From the NCBI RefSeq assembly GCF_009674775.1, contig NZ_WKKE01000011.1, positions 116,494-180,493 on the forward strand: 64,000 nt of DNA. The letters are read 5' to 3'. The DNA comes from Flavobacterium sp. LC2016-23 (GTDB lineage: Bacteria > Bacteroidota > Bacteroidia > Flavobacteriales > Flavobacteriaceae). A program made the translations under genes and the position numbers. Shown in pieces: positions 32,260-41,827 of this stretch. The notes below the pieces were generated by a model, which worked only from the letters and a program-made list of their open reading frames with translations, was not told the origin of the DNA and did no database searches. How positions within the stretch are numbered: the first letter of the stretch is position 1; each line of letters starts with the position of its first letter.

Positions 32260-33756
32260 ATGCCTGACAATACAATACGTTCCAATAGTGAAGTAGTGCT
32301 TATTGGAGCTGGAATTATGAGTGCAACTCTCGGATTAATTTTGAAAGAGTTACAACCCGATATTAAAATTGAAATTTACGAAAGATTAGATGTTGCAGCA
32401 GCCGAAAGCTCTGATGCCTGGAACAATGCAGGAACCGGACACTCTGCCTTTTGTGAATTAAATTACACTCCCGAAAAGGCTGACGGAAGTATTGATCCTA
32501 AAAAAGCAATCAGTATAGCAGAATCATTTGAAGTTTCCCGTCAGTTTTGGTCGTACTTAGTGCAGCAAAATAAAGTTCCGTCTCCGGAAAATTTCATTAA
32601 AAGCGTTCCCCACATGAGTTTTGTCTGGGGAGATAAAAACGTCGAATATCTTAAAACCCGTTTCGAAGCTTTACAAAGCAATCCAATTTTTGCTCAAATG
32701 GCTTTCAGTACAGATTTTGAACAATTAAAACAATGGATGCCCCTAGTGATGGAAGGCAGGGAAAATAACGAAAAATTAGCAGCCACGCATATGGCCATCG
32801 GTACCGATGTAAATTTCGGAGCACTGACCAGAAGCATGTTTAATTACCTGGAAAAACTGGATGGAGTGTCTTTATATTTTAACCACGAGGTTAAAAAATT
32901 AAATCAGCGCGAAGATAAATCATGGAGAATTAAAATTACCGATTTGTCTACAGGCCAAAAAAGAAAAGCCTATACCAAGTTCGTCTTTATCGGAGCAGGA
33001 GGTGGTTCACTGCCATTACTGGAAAAAGCAAATGTTCCGGAAGGAAATGGATACGGCGGTTTCCCGGTAAGCGGACAATGGTTAAAATGTACCAATCCGG
33101 AAGTAATTGCAAAACATCAGGCAAAAGTGTACGGAAAAGCAAGTGTTGGTGCACCTCCAATGTCTGTTCCTCACATCGATACCCGTGTAATTGATGGCGA
33201 AAAAGCACTTCTTTTCGGGCCTTTCGCAGGATTTTCGACACGTTTCCTGAAAAACGGATCGTATCTGGATTTGCCGTTATCCATAAAAGCAAATAATTTA
33301 ATTCCGATGTTATCAGCGGGATACCACAATATACCCCTGACCAAATATTTAATTGAGCAGGTGCGTCAGTCTCCAAAAGACAGAATGAAAGCACTTCGTG
33401 AATATTTGCCGACTGCACGTTCTAAAGACTGGAAACTGGAAAGAGCCGGACAACGTGTCCAAGTGATCAAAAAAGACGAAAAAGAGGGCGGAATATTAGA
33501 ATTTGGAACGGAAGTAATTAATACCCATGACGGAACTTTAGCAGTTTTGTTAGGAGCTTCTCCGGGAGCCTCAACGGCGGTTTCTATTATGATAGATTTA
33601 GTGAGCAGATGTTTTACAAATCAAATGAAAACACCGGAGTGGGAACAGAAAATGAAAAATATGGTTCCTTCTTACGGTAAAACACTTAACGACAATCCGG
33701 AGCTTTTAGCAGCAACCAGAAAACATACTGCCGAAGTTTTAAAACTAAATAATTAG
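32260..33756 (+). CDS. mqo: Malate:quinone oxidoreductase
   Basis: A membrane-associated FAD enzyme that oxidises malate and feeds electrons to quinone, replacing or supplementing malate dehydrogenase. It is 498 residues. The FAD fingerprint LIGAGIMSATLG is at residues 15-26, with EIYERLDVAAAESSDAWNNAGTGHS (family signature). The C-terminal region HDGTLAVLLGASPGASTAV is the second flavin motif. The start matches the promoter position. Confidence 0.93.
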   Translation: MPDNTIRSNSEVVLIGAGIMSATLGLILKELQPDIKIEIYERLDVAAAESSDAWNNAGTGHSAFCELNYTPEKADGSIDPKKAISIAESFEVSRQFWSYLVQQNKVPSPENFIKSVPHMSFVWGDKNVEYLKTRFEALQSNPIFAQMAFSTDFEQLKQWMPLVMEGRENNEKLAATHMAIGTDVNFGALTRSMFNYLEKLDGVSLYFNHEVKKLNQREDKSWRIKITDLSTGQKRKAYTKFVFIGAGGGSLPLLEKANVPEGNGYGGFPVSGQWLKCTNPEVIAKHQAKVYGKASVGAPPMSVPHIDTRVIDGEKALLFGPFAGFSTRFLKNGSYLDLPLSIKANNLIPMLSAGYHNIPLTKYLIEQVRQSPKDRMKALREYLPTARSKDWKLERAGQRVQVIKKDEKEGGILEFGTEVINTHDGTLAVLLGASPGASTAVSIMIDLVSRCFTNQMKTPEWEQKMKNMVPSYGKTLNDNPELLAATRKHTAEVLKLNN

Positions 33757-33782
33757 ATTCACATCTTTACTAATATAAATAA

Positions 33783-33812
33783 ACAAATCCAGATGAATTA
33801 ATCTGGATTTGT
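33783..33812. terminator. Stem-loop between mqo and the FUSC gene
   Basis: ACAAATCCAGAT pairs with ATCTGGATTTGT; the loop GAATTA contains the FUSC stop codon. The T-run is weak. Confidence 0.7.
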
Positions 33813-36020
33813 TGCTTTTAGTTCTTTCGTTATTTTTAGTATTTTTTCTGCCAGGTTACTCATCCAGATCAGTTGCTCAATAACCATCTGGGCTTCCTGC
33901 ATCTTCGCCTGACGGGTTTCCTTATCCAGTTCATCATCTGTTGCCAGACGAGTGAAATTAACACGTTTCAGTTCTTCAAATTGCAGCGTGACATCTTCCT
34001 TATCAAAAAAAGTATCGGTTAAAATCGTTTCATTTTTCAAAACTGAAATCGAATGGTCTAAATTCAATAAGATCGTTTTTATAATATAATTAAAGGATTC
34101 CGACGCTGATGTGGTCTGATGCGACTGAATATAAGTCGATAAGGAAGCCAGGGCAGAAAGCAGCGAATGATTCAGTACCACCAGTTTATTGACCAGAGGA
34201 AGGGTTTTCTGTTTGGATTTCGGTTCTTGCATCATACGCTGAAAAGAGGTCATCAGATTGCCAATTTCCACAAAAGCATTCTTTCTCGATAATCGGTAAG
34301 AAGTAGGTGTTTCTCCTTTTTTATTATAAAAATCGGCAATTTCCTTTAGATAATTCCTATTGGCGCGAATCGAATTTTCAATATGTATCGGCGTATTTAT
34401 AAACTCCCAGGCAGGCCATAAAAACTGGTTGGCAAGAAAAGCCAGAATGGCTCCTGTAAGCGAATCCAGTATTCTGAACTGAATCACTTCTACAATATCC
34501 GGAGTCAGGATTCCGTAAATAAAAACCACATACATCGTTACAAAAGTGGCACTTATTTTATAATTGATCTGTGTAAAAGAGATACCCAGCAGCATGCAGA
34601 CAATGGAAAAGATACTCAGGGCAACATGGTTCTGAACCAGCGATACAATTCCAAATGCCAGTAAGCCACCTAATATAGTTCCGAAGATTCTGTTATAAGA
34701 ACGTTCTTTTGTCAATCCGTATCCCGGTCGCATGATGACAACAATAGTTAGTAGAATCCAGTACACATTCTGAAAAGGCAGAAATTTTCCAATAAAAAAA
34801 CCAATCAGAATAGTAATCGTCAATCGGAGGGAATGCCTGAAAATAGAAGATGAAAAACTCATGTTCTCCGTAAGTGTGCGCAACGGATAATATTGCGGAG
34901 TTAAAAATTTCTCCAGCTCTTTATCCTGATCCTTTAGTTTATAAGACTGCATGGCAAGCGAAAAGGCTCTTTGGATAATCTTAATTTTTCCGACTTGATT
35001 TTTGGCGTATTTCAGCATATTGGTCAACATCAGAACACCTTCTCCGGCTTCTTCTTTCCCTAATTTTTTTTCATAATCAAAAATGGCAAATTCAAGAGCA
35101 TCGATTTCATTTTTCAGATCATTTTTGTCTACATAAGCAGCAATATGATGGACGTTTTTAGAAAGCTTTTTTAACGTTGAAGCCAGTTTATAAGCAACAT
35201 TCTGATACGTTCGCAAAACTTCGGGATGTTTGTCAAATTTTTCAAGCAGTTTGTTATGATCAAATGACGTATATAAGGCCAGTTCCTGGATTTCGATCAA
35301 AGTAATAAAGACAAGCAGCATTTTTCGATTCTGGCTTGTGGCGGCAGAAGTATTCTGATTTCCAATTAATACCTTTCTCAGATCTTCATTGATTAAATTT
35401 AGCTCCACCTGAAGGGCCAGTTGTTTCTGCGTTATCTTTTCACGATTGGCTTCAGGATTCCATAAATCGCCTCTTAATTTTAAATATCTGGACGTTAACT
35501 TTATGCCGTCGGCAATCTGTAATTCAACATATTTATAAGGTTGTACAAAATGAAAAACAAGAGATACAATCAAATACAGGATACCGCCAATAAAAATAAA
35601 ACCGGAATATTCGACAGCATCCATACCTTCATGTAAATGTCCAAAAGAGAGCGAAATAGAAAGCAGGGCAGAAAATGATACTAAAGTAGCACGCTGGCCG
35701 TAAACGGAAATCATACAGCATAAAAACAGCAATAATCCTAAAAAAGGATAAAACAACAGCGGAAAAGGATAGGCAAGATTGACCAGTAAATTAACTCCCG
35801 AAACAATAAGTGAAGCCACAATGAGACCTTTAATTTTATGCACCAAAGTGCTCGGAATATCACTGGGATATGTATAAAAAGCACCTAAAGCAATAGTGAA
35901 ACCGATTTCAAAATGTCCCAGGAAATTTAAAATTAAAACCGGAACAACCGAAGCAATCGTTACTTTTGAAGCATTTAGAAAAGAGGTGCTGTTGGTGAAT
36001 TTCGCGATACGATCAAACAT
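33798..36020 (-). CDS. FUSC-family inner membrane transporter
   Basis: A 740-residue membrane protein of the FUSC/YccS/YhfK family. The N-terminal membrane block (about residues 15-165) has six hydrophobic segments; a long cytoplasmic region (about 170-385) is helical, and a second membrane block (about 395-545) contains WILLTIVVIMRPGYGLTKERSYNRIFGT, the FUSC signature. A cytosolic C-terminal helical domain follows. The family is linked to aromatic acid efflux (AaeB), but the substrate is not known. It stands alone. Confidence 0.88.
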   Translation of the reverse strand: MFDRIAKFTNSTSFLNASKVTIASVVPVLILNFLGHFEIGFTIALGAFYTYPSDIPSTLVHKIKGLIVASLIVSGVNLLVNLAYPFPLLFYPFLGLLLFLCCMISVYGQRATLVSFSALLSISLSFGHLHEGMDAVEYSGFIFIGGILYLIVSLVFHFVQPYKYVELQIADGIKLTSRYLKLRGDLWNPEANREKITQKQLALQVELNLINEDLRKVLIGNQNTSAATSQNRKMLLVFITLIEIQELALYTSFDHNKLLEKFDKHPEVLRTYQNVAYKLASTLKKLSKNVHHIAAYVDKNDLKNEIDALEFAIFDYEKKLGKEEAGEGVLMLTNMLKYAKNQVGKIKIIQRAFSLAMQSYKLKDQDKELEKFLTPQYYPLRTLTENMSFSSSIFRHSLRLTITILIGFFIGKFLPFQNVYWILLTIVVIMRPGYGLTKERSYNRIFGTILGGLLAFGIVSLVQNHVALSIFSIVCMLLGISFTQINYKISATFVTMYVVFIYGILTPDIVEVIQFRILDSLTGAILAFLANQFLWPAWEFINTPIHIENSIRANRNYLKEIADFYNKKGETPTSYRLSRKNAFVEIGNLMTSFQRMMQEPKSKQKTLPLVNKLVVLNHSLLSALASLSTYIQSHQTTSASESFNYIIKTILLNLDHSISVLKNETILTDTFFDKEDVTLQFEELKRVNFTRLATDDELDKETRQAKMQEAQMVIEQLIWMSNLAEKILKITKELKATNPD

Positions 36021-36037
36021 ATATGGAGGTTTACCAG

Positions 36038-36045
36038 CAAAGGTA
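36038..36045 (-). promoter_or_regulatory. TAnnTTTG -7 element of the FUSC gene
   Basis: TACCTTTG on the minus strand, giving an 11-nt leader before the ATG at 36020. Confidence 0.55.
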
Positions 36046-36149
36046 AGAATTGTACGAATTATTTTGGCACAATTATAGATGAGTTTTTAATAAGCATGCA
36101 AAATTGAGATTAATATGTGGTTTACAATTATTCATTGACTATTTTTTAC

Positions 36150-36157
36150 TATTTTTG
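36150..36157 (+). promoter_or_regulatory. TAnnTTTG -7 element of def
   Basis: TATTTTTG; the predicted leader is about 55 nt. Confidence 0.55.
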
Positions 36158-36218
36158 CCAGCTGAATTATGAGAATAAAATTCAGTGTTTTCAGTAGATA
36201 ATACATAAAATAATACAA

Positions 36219-36809
36219 ATGATTTTACCAATTGTAGGATACGGTGATCCTGTTTTAAGAAAAGTAGGTGAGGCAATTACGCCAGATTATCCAAACTTAA
36301 AAGAGATATTAGCAAACATGTATGAAACCATGTACAACGCTTACGGTGTTGGTCTTGCTGCGCCACAGGTAGGGATGGCAATTCGTTTGTTCGTAATTGA
36401 TACAAATCCTTTTAGTGATGATGAAGATTTATCAGCAGAAGAACAAGAAAAATTAAAAGGTTTCAAAAAAACTTTTATTAATGCTAAAATCGTAAAAGAA
36501 GAAGGCGAAGAGTGGAGTTTTAACGAAGGCTGTCTTAGTATTCCAGATGTTCGCGAAGATGTTTATAGAAAACCAACTGTTACAATTGAATATTGTGAAG
36601 AGGACTTCGTAATGAAAACAGAAGTTTTTGACGGTTTAATAGCAAGAGTTATTCAGCACGAATACGATCATATAGAAGGCGTTTTATTTACAGATAAAAT
36701 ATCTTCCTTAAAAAAGCGTTTGATTCAAAAGAAATTAAAAAATATTACCGAAGGCAAAACGTTTCAGGATTACAAAATGAAATTTGCAGCGGCTAAAAAA
36801 GGGAGATAA
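36219..36809 (+). CDS. def: Peptide deformylase
   Basis: Removes the formyl group from nascent proteins. All three metal-enzyme motifs are intact: GVGLAAPQVG at residues 43-52, EGCLSIP with metal ligand C105, and QHEYDH with H147, E148 and H151. It is 196 residues, with a Bacteroidota-type insertion DTNPFSDDEDLSAEEQEKLKG (about 61-81). It is upstream of DUF5606 and mazG on the same strand. Confidence 0.95.
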   Translation: MILPIVGYGDPVLRKVGEAITPDYPNLKEILANMYETMYNAYGVGLAAPQVGMAIRLFVIDTNPFSDDEDLSAEEQEKLKGFKKTFINAKIVKEEGEEWSFNEGCLSIPDVREDVYRKPTVTIEYCEEDFVMKTEVFDGLIARVIQHEYDHIEGVLFTDKISSLKKRLIQKKLKNITEGKTFQDYKMKFAAAKKGR

Positions 36810-36870
36810 TACTTTTGATAAAATAAGTCCTAAAAAATAAACGAAATTCTTAATACAAATTATAATAAAC

Positions 36871-37371
36871 ATGAATTTAGAAAAAATATTAGCTGTTTCC
36901 GGGAAACCAGGTTTATATGCTTTAAAAGTACAGACTCGTACAGGATTTGTAGCTGAATCATTAACAGATGGAAAAAAAATCACGGTAAGCTTAAAAAGCA
37001 ATGTAAGCTTATTGTCTGAAATTTCAATTTATACCCAGGATGGTGAAAAACCACTGACTGAAGTAATGCAGCGTATTGCTGCTAAAGAAAATAAAGGTCA
37101 GGCAATTTCGCATAAAGAAGATAATGCAACTCTGGCTGCTTATTTTAAAGAAGTTTTACCTGATTATGATGAAGAAAGAGTATATCCGTCTGATATTAAA
37201 AAAGTATTAAACTGGTATAATACACTTCAGGCAAAAGGATTAGTGACGGATCTTGCCCCGGCTCCGGCTGAAGAGAAAGAAGAAGCTCCGGTTGCAGAAG
37301 AAAAGCCAAAAAAAGCTCCTGCAGCTAAAAAAGCTCCTGCAAAAAAAGCAGCCACTAAAAAAGAAGAATAG
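36871..37371 (+). CDS. DUF5606 protein with Lys/Ala/Pro-rich tail
   Basis: A 166-residue protein. The conserved DUF5606 part (about residues 1-130) begins MNLEKILAVSGKPGLYALK and includes AAYFKEVLPDYDEERVYPSDIKKVLNWYN. The tail (132-166) is made of EEK and KKAPA repeats, similar to histone H1-like proteins. The tail may bind nucleic acid, which is inference. It lies 61 bp after def, and a terminator follows. Function unknown. Confidence 0.85.
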   Translation: MNLEKILAVSGKPGLYALKVQTRTGFVAESLTDGKKITVSLKSNVSLLSEISIYTQDGEKPLTEVMQRIAAKENKGQAISHKEDNATLAAYFKEVLPDYDEERVYPSDIKKVLNWYNTLQAKGLVTDLAPAPAEEKEEAPVAEEKPKKAPAAKKAPAKKAATKKEE

Positions 37372-37395
37372 TAAATTGTACCTTCAAAATATAAT

Positions 37396-37430
37396 AATCC
37401 TGTTAAGATGTTTTCTTAGCAGGATTTTTT
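37396..37430 (+). terminator. Intrinsic terminator after DUF5606
   Basis: AATCCTGTTAAGA pairs with TCTTAGCAGGATT, followed by T-rich sequence. Confidence 0.8.
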
Positions 37431-37473
37431 ACTTTTACAGCATTCGGTCATACCACCAAAAAATATTTCAAAA

Positions 37474-38244
37474 ATGAGTAAAGAACTTCAACTTCAGGCT
37501 TTCGAAAGATTATTAATTATCATGGATGAACTCCGTGAGCAATGTCCGTGGGATAAAAAACAGACCTTGCAAACGCTGAGACATCTTACTATTGAAGAAA
37601 CCTATGAATTAGGAGATGCCATTCTGGACAATGATCTGAATGAAGTTAAAAAAGAACTCGGGGATTTGTTATTGCATATCGTTTTTTATGCTAAAATAGG
37701 CAGCGAAACCAATGATTTTGATATTGCTGATGTCTGTAATGAAATTTGCGAAAAACTGATTCATCGTCATCCTCATATCTACAGTGATACAGTCGTGAAA
37801 GATGAAGAAGAAGTAAAGCAAAACTGGGAAAAACTGAAACTTAAAGAAGGAAAAAAATCTGTTTTGGAAGGAGTTCCGAGAAGTTTACCGGCTTTGGTAA
37901 AAGCGAGCAGAATTCAGGATAAAGTAAAAGGCGTAGGTTTTGACTGGGAAGAGCCACATCAGGTTTGGGATAAAGTACAGGAAGAATTACTGGAATTGCA
38001 GGAAGAAGTAAAAGCAGGTGATCAGGATAAGATTGAAGCTGAATTTGGAGATGTATTGTTCTCTATGATTAATTATGCCCGTTTTTTAAATGTAAATCCT
38101 GAGGATGCCTTAGAGCGCACCAATAAAAAGTTTATCAAACGTTTTCAATACCTGGAAAGCAAAGCCGGTGAACTGGGAAAACCCCTTATGGATATGACCT
38201 TAGCTGAAATGGATGTATTTTGGAACGAAGCAAAAAAACTATGA
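37474..38244 (+). CDS. mazG: Nucleoside triphosphate pyrophosphohydrolase MazG
   Basis: Hydrolyses NTPs to NMPs and pyrophosphate, cleansing the nucleotide pool. It is 256 residues with two tandem MazG domains. The first has CPWDKKQTLQTLRHLTIEETYELGDAI and ELGDLLLHIVFYAKIG; the second has EELLELQEEVKAGDQDKIEAEFGDVLF. These are the EExxE12-28ExxD metal sites. Its stop abuts the stop of the convergent Crp/Fnr gene with no spacer. Confidence 0.92.
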   Translation: MSKELQLQAFERLLIIMDELREQCPWDKKQTLQTLRHLTIEETYELGDAILDNDLNEVKKELGDLLLHIVFYAKIGSETNDFDIADVCNEICEKLIHRHPHIYSDTVVKDEEEVKQNWEKLKLKEGKKSVLEGVPRSLPALVKASRIQDKVKGVGFDWEEPHQVWDKVQEELLELQEEVKAGDQDKIEAEFGDVLFSMINYARFLNVNPEDALERTNKKFIKRFQYLESKAGELGKPLMDMTLAEMDVFWNEAKKL

Positions 38245-38925
38245 TTATTCAGCTAGTTTCTTTAAGGCCTTTTCATTTTTAATAATAATCTTTTTGCCAA
38301 CTAACTCAATTAGTTCCAGTTTATTGAAATCAGATAATAATCGGATGCAGCTTTCGGTAGCAGTACCAATCATTCCGGCTAATTCTTCTCTTGTAAGCTG
38401 AACCTTTAAAGTTTTGTCTGTATTCTCGCCAAAAGTGGCATGCAGGTACAATAAGGTTTCGGCCAGCCTTTGTTTTACAGTTTTTTGTGCCAGTGCAATT
38501 TTATCGTTTTCAGATTCTTTCAGGTCCTCACAGACCGTTTGCATCAGGTTCATTGAAAACTGATTATTGTTATTGAAAAAATTGATGATTTCTGCTTTTG
38601 GAATAAAACAAACTTCCATATCAGCAACGGCTTTTGCTGATAAATTGGCAGGTTCATTACTAATCATGGAACGCTGACCTAAAAGCTCTCCCGACTTAAC
38701 AAGTTTTACAATCTGATCTTTTCCGTTGGCACTTAATTTAGAAAGTTTTCCAATACCGTCTTTGACGCAAAAGACACCATTGGTAATTTCGCCTTCTTCA
38801 AAAATAGCCTCCCCTTTTTTTATGCTGTACGTTGTTTTGCTGTTAGCCAGTTTAATAACTTCTTCTTTATTCAAAGCTTTCAGAGAGGTTAGCTGTCTTA
38901 CGATACATTGATCACATTTGTTCAT
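38245..38925 (-). CDS. Crp/Fnr-family transcriptional regulator with N-terminal CxxC
   Basis: A 226-residue regulator. A cyclic-nucleotide-binding fold (about residues 20-140) is followed by a long dimer helix and a winged helix-turn-helix whose recognition helix lies in LTREELAGMIGTATESCIRLLSDF (about 178-201). Cysteines C4 and C7 in MNKCDQC, with others at about 52, 104, 130 and 191, could hold an Fe-S cluster, but the classical FNR spacing is not present. Its location beside the cbb3 oxidase genes, and the matching palindromes there, make it the likely activator of those promoters. It ends tail to tail with mazG. Confidence 0.87.
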   Translation of the reverse strand: MNKCDQCIVRQLTSLKALNKEEVIKLANSKTTYSIKKGEAIFEEGEITNGVFCVKDGIGKLSKLSANGKDQIVKLVKSGELLGQRSMISNEPANLSAKAVADMEVCFIPKAEIINFFNNNNQFSMNLMQTVCEDLKESENDKIALAQKTVKQRLAETLLYLHATFGENTDKTLKVQLTREELAGMIGTATESCIRLLSDFNKLELIELVGKKIIIKNEKALKKLAE

Positions 38926-38944
38926 AGCATAAAAGTATTTATTG

Positions 38945-38952
38945 CAAAATTA
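38945..38952 (-). promoter_or_regulatory. TAnnTTTG -7 element of the Crp/Fnr gene
   Basis: TAATTTTG on the minus strand, giving a leader of about 13 nt. Confidence 0.6.
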
Positions 38953-39062
38953 ACCATTATTCGCCTTCCAAGACCTAATTATTGCAGAAAATGCAGGAAA
39001 AAATTTATCGCTGAATTTTATCTTTTTTATTTTAGTAAATTTAAAATTATAATTTATTGGAG

Positions 39063-39078
39063 TATGATAAATGTCATA
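39063..39078. promoter_or_regulatory. FNR-like palindrome upstream of ccoI
   Basis: TATGATAAATGTCATA. Its centre (39070.5) lies 37.5 bp upstream of the last G of the ccoI -7 element AAACTTTG (39101-39108), about -44 from the predicted start, a class II activator position. Confidence 0.75.
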
Positions 39079-39100
39079 TTTAAAATCTTTTGCAATTTAT

Positions 39101-39108
39101 AAACTTTG
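39101..39108 (+). promoter_or_regulatory. -7 element of ccoI (one mismatch to TAnnTTTG)
   Basis: AAACTTTG; the weak first base fits a promoter dependent on the adjacent activator site. Confidence 0.55.
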
Positions 39109-39130
39109 CATAAGTTAAAAAAAACAAATT

Positions 39131-41515
39131 ATGAGCGAGCAAGGTTGCTTTCATTGCGGGTTAATCATTGCCAAAAATGAAGAAATCAATTTTGATGAAA
39201 AAAAGTTTTGCTGTAAAGGCTGCAAAACAGTTTACGAAATTTTCAGCCTTCATGATTTAACCTCCTATTATGATTTTGAAAAATCACCCGGTGCTACTCC
39301 ACAGGATATTCAGGGTAAATATGATTTTCTGGAAAATGAAACGATACTATCTAAAGTGTTGGAATTTCAGGAAGGAAATACTGCTATTGTTTCGTTAAAT
39401 ATCCCGCACATTCATTGTAGTTCCTGTATTTGGATTTTAGAAAACCTGAATAAAATTCAAACCGGAATAAGTATTTCTCAGGTTAATTTTCCGGAGAAGA
39501 GAGTCAGAATTACTTTTAACTCTGAGATTGTTTCCCTTAAGTCAATTGTTTATCTGTTAAGTTCTATAGGTTATGAACCTTATATTAGCCTGGAAAATTA
39601 TGAGACAGGGAAAAATAATGTAGACCGAAGCCTTACCTACAGATTAGGAGTTGCATTTTTCTGTTTTGGAAATATCATGTTACTATCATTCCCGGAATAT
39701 TTTGAAATTAAGGAGTTCTGGCTCGATAATTATAAACCATTCTTCAGGGCCTTGATTTTTATGTTGTCGCTGCCTAGTTTTTTATATTCCGCAAGTGGTT
39801 ATTATGTTTCGGCTTACAAGAGCATAAAGGCCGGAATGCTCAATATTGATATTCCGATTGCCTTGGGAATTATTGTGATGTTTATCCGAAGTACTTTCGA
39901 TATTGCCATGAATTATGGTCCCGGCTTTTTTGATAGTCTGACTGGTCTTGTTTTCTTTATGCTGCTAGGGAAAATGTTTCAAATTAAAACCTATAGTTTT
40001 TTAAGTTTTGAAAGAGATTTTAAATCGTATTTTCCTATTGCAGTTACACGTATTAATTCAAATGCGTCCGAAGAAAGTGTCCCGGTGTACGATATCATAA
40101 AAGGAGACAGGTTAATCATCAGAAATCAGGAATTAATTCCCGTTGATGGTATTTTAATGAGTGAAAAAGCCGAAATCGATTACAGTTTTGTGACAGGAGA
40201 AGCTGTTCCGATTACCAAAAAATCCGGCGATAAAGTTTTTGCCGGAGGAAAACAAATAGGTAAAGTGATCGAAATGGAAGTTTTACATTCTGTTTCACAA
40301 AGTTACCTGACACAATTATGGAGTAATGAGATTTTTCAAAAAAATGTGCAGCAGAAACATAAAACGATTACAGATGCTATTAGCCGTTATTTCACTCCCA
40401 TATTATTACTAATCGCATTTGCCGGATTGGGATACTGGATTTTTATTGATGCCAATATCGCTTTTAATGTCTTTACTGCCGTACTTATTGTAGCCTGTCC
40501 CTGTGCGTTGGCATTGACAGCACCTTTTACCTTTGGGAATATCCTCAGGATTTTAGGAAAACAGAAATTATACCTGAAGAATGCTTTAGTTATTGAACAA
40601 TTAGCAAAAGTAGATACTATAGTTTTTGATAAAACGGGAACCATTACCACCAATAAAAAAGCCAATATCACGTATGAAGGAAATGTAATTTCTACTGAAA
40701 ATTATATCCTTGTAAAAAATGTACTTCGTGCCTCAAATCATCCCTTAAGCAGAATGTTATATGACTTTTTGCCTGAAACCGGAAAAATAAAAATAGATGA
40801 TTTTCAGGAAATAACAGGAAAAGGAATTCAGGCTACTTTTGATGATAAAGCAATCCGTATTGGCTCTTCAGAATTTGTTGATGCACCGGTTTTTGAAACA
40901 TCAGAAGCAGAAAAAACCTCATTACACATTCAGATAGATGGTGTTTATTACGGAAGGTTCATTTTTCAGAATCAATACAGGGAGGGCCTGGAAAAGCTCT
41001 TTTTATCTTTAAGTAAAAAGTATCAGATAAAAGTACTTTCAGGCGATAATGACGGGGAAAGAGCCAATCTGGAAGCCATACTTCCTGAAAATACAGAACT
41101 AATCTTCAACCAAAAACCGGAACAAAAACTGGAGTTTATCAGAAGCCTTCAGGAAAAAGGCTGTAATGTGATGATGGTAGGAGATGGACTGAATGATGCA
41201 GGAGCTTTAGCGCAAAGTAATGTCGGGATTTCTATCTCCGAAAATGTCAACGTTTTCTCGCCGGCCTGTGATGCCATCTTAGATGCGACCGAGTTTTCCC
41301 GATTAGACTATTTCTTAAAACTTTCGCATAAATCAATCCTTATCATCAAAATGAGTTTTGCCTTGTCTTTACTCTATAATATTGTTGGATTATCCTTTGC
41401 TGTAACAGGCAATCTTCTTCCTTTGGTAGCGGCTATTATCATGCCGTTAAGTACAATCACGATTGTTAGTTTTGTGACGGTAATGTCTAACTACTTCAGC
41501 AATAGTAATTTATAA
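39131..41515 (+). CDS. ccoI: cbb3 oxidase-associated copper P-type ATPase CcoI/FixI
   Basis: Pumps copper for assembly of the cbb3 oxidase CuB centre. It is 794 residues. An N-terminal cysteine-rich metal site (CFHCG near residue 5 and CCKGCK near 28) precedes an HMA-type domain with H93-I-H-C96-S-S-C99. Eight membrane helices include the ion site C456-P-C458. The phosphorylation site DKTGT is at D500 and the hinge is VGDGLNDAGALAQSN. It lies alone before ccoS with its own FNR-like site. Confidence 0.92.
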   Translation: MSEQGCFHCGLIIAKNEEINFDEKKFCCKGCKTVYEIFSLHDLTSYYDFEKSPGATPQDIQGKYDFLENETILSKVLEFQEGNTAIVSLNIPHIHCSSCIWILENLNKIQTGISISQVNFPEKRVRITFNSEIVSLKSIVYLLSSIGYEPYISLENYETGKNNVDRSLTYRLGVAFFCFGNIMLLSFPEYFEIKEFWLDNYKPFFRALIFMLSLPSFLYSASGYYVSAYKSIKAGMLNIDIPIALGIIVMFIRSTFDIAMNYGPGFFDSLTGLVFFMLLGKMFQIKTYSFLSFERDFKSYFPIAVTRINSNASEESVPVYDIIKGDRLIIRNQELIPVDGILMSEKAEIDYSFVTGEAVPITKKSGDKVFAGGKQIGKVIEMEVLHSVSQSYLTQLWSNEIFQKNVQQKHKTITDAISRYFTPILLLIAFAGLGYWIFIDANIAFNVFTAVLIVACPCALALTAPFTFGNILRILGKQKLYLKNALVIEQLAKVDTIVFDKTGTITTNKKANITYEGNVISTENYILVKNVLRASNHPLSRMLYDFLPETGKIKIDDFQEITGKGIQATFDDKAIRIGSSEFVDAPVFETSEAEKTSLHIQIDGVYYGRFIFQNQYREGLEKLFLSLSKKYQIKVLSGDNDGERANLEAILPENTELIFNQKPEQKLEFIRSLQEKGCNVMMVGDGLNDAGALAQSNVGISISENVNVFSPACDAILDATEFSRLDYFLKLSHKSILIIKMSFALSLLYNIVGLSFAVTGNLLPLVAAIIMPLSTITIVSFVTVMSNYFSNSNL

Positions 41516-41570
41516 TAATTATTAGTAAAAGAAAAGGTTATTTTTGTTTAATTTAACATTTATTTTCTGT

Positions 41571-41586
41571 TATGATAATTATCATA
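41571..41586. promoter_or_regulatory. FNR-like perfect palindrome upstream of ccoS
   Basis: TATGATAATTATCATA is a perfect 16-bp palindrome. Its centre (41578.5) is 36.5 bp upstream of the last G of the -7 element. Confidence 0.8.
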
Positions 41587-41607
41587 TTTTATCTGCCTGT
41601 AACCCAA

Positions 41608-41615
41608 TAATTTTG
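41608..41615 (+). promoter_or_regulatory. TAnnTTTG -7 element of the cco operon
   Basis: TAATTTTG, 18 bp upstream of the ccoS ATG. Confidence 0.65.
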
Positions 41616-41633
41616 TTAATATAAATTTAAGGT

Positions 41634-41825
41634 ATGAGTGTCATTTATCTATTAATTACAGTAAGTATTTTCGTAGCAATCGGGTTCTTTATTGCTTTTA
41701 TTATCGCTGTCAAATCCGGACAGTATGATGATGATTATACACCTTCGGTCAGAATGCTTTTTGACGACGAAACCAAAATTACTCCCAAAAAAAATAAATC
41801 AATAAACGAAGAAAAACAAATCTAA
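41634..41825 (+). CDS. ccoS: cbb3 oxidase assembly protein CcoS
   Basis: A 63-residue single-helix membrane protein needed for cofactor insertion into cbb3 oxidase. The helix spans about residues 2-27 (MSVIYLLITVSIFVAIGFFI), followed by SGQYDDDYTPSVRMLFDDE, the conserved CcoS motif. It is 2 bp upstream of ccoNO. Confidence 0.9.
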   Translation: MSVIYLLITVSIFVAIGFFIAFIIAVKSGQYDDDYTPSVRMLFDDETKITPKKNKSINEEKQI

Positions 41826-41827
41826 TT

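Noticed and set aside
32987..33418. 143-codon minus-strand frame within mqo
   Set aside because: Shadow frame of a complete enzyme with recognised FAD motifs.
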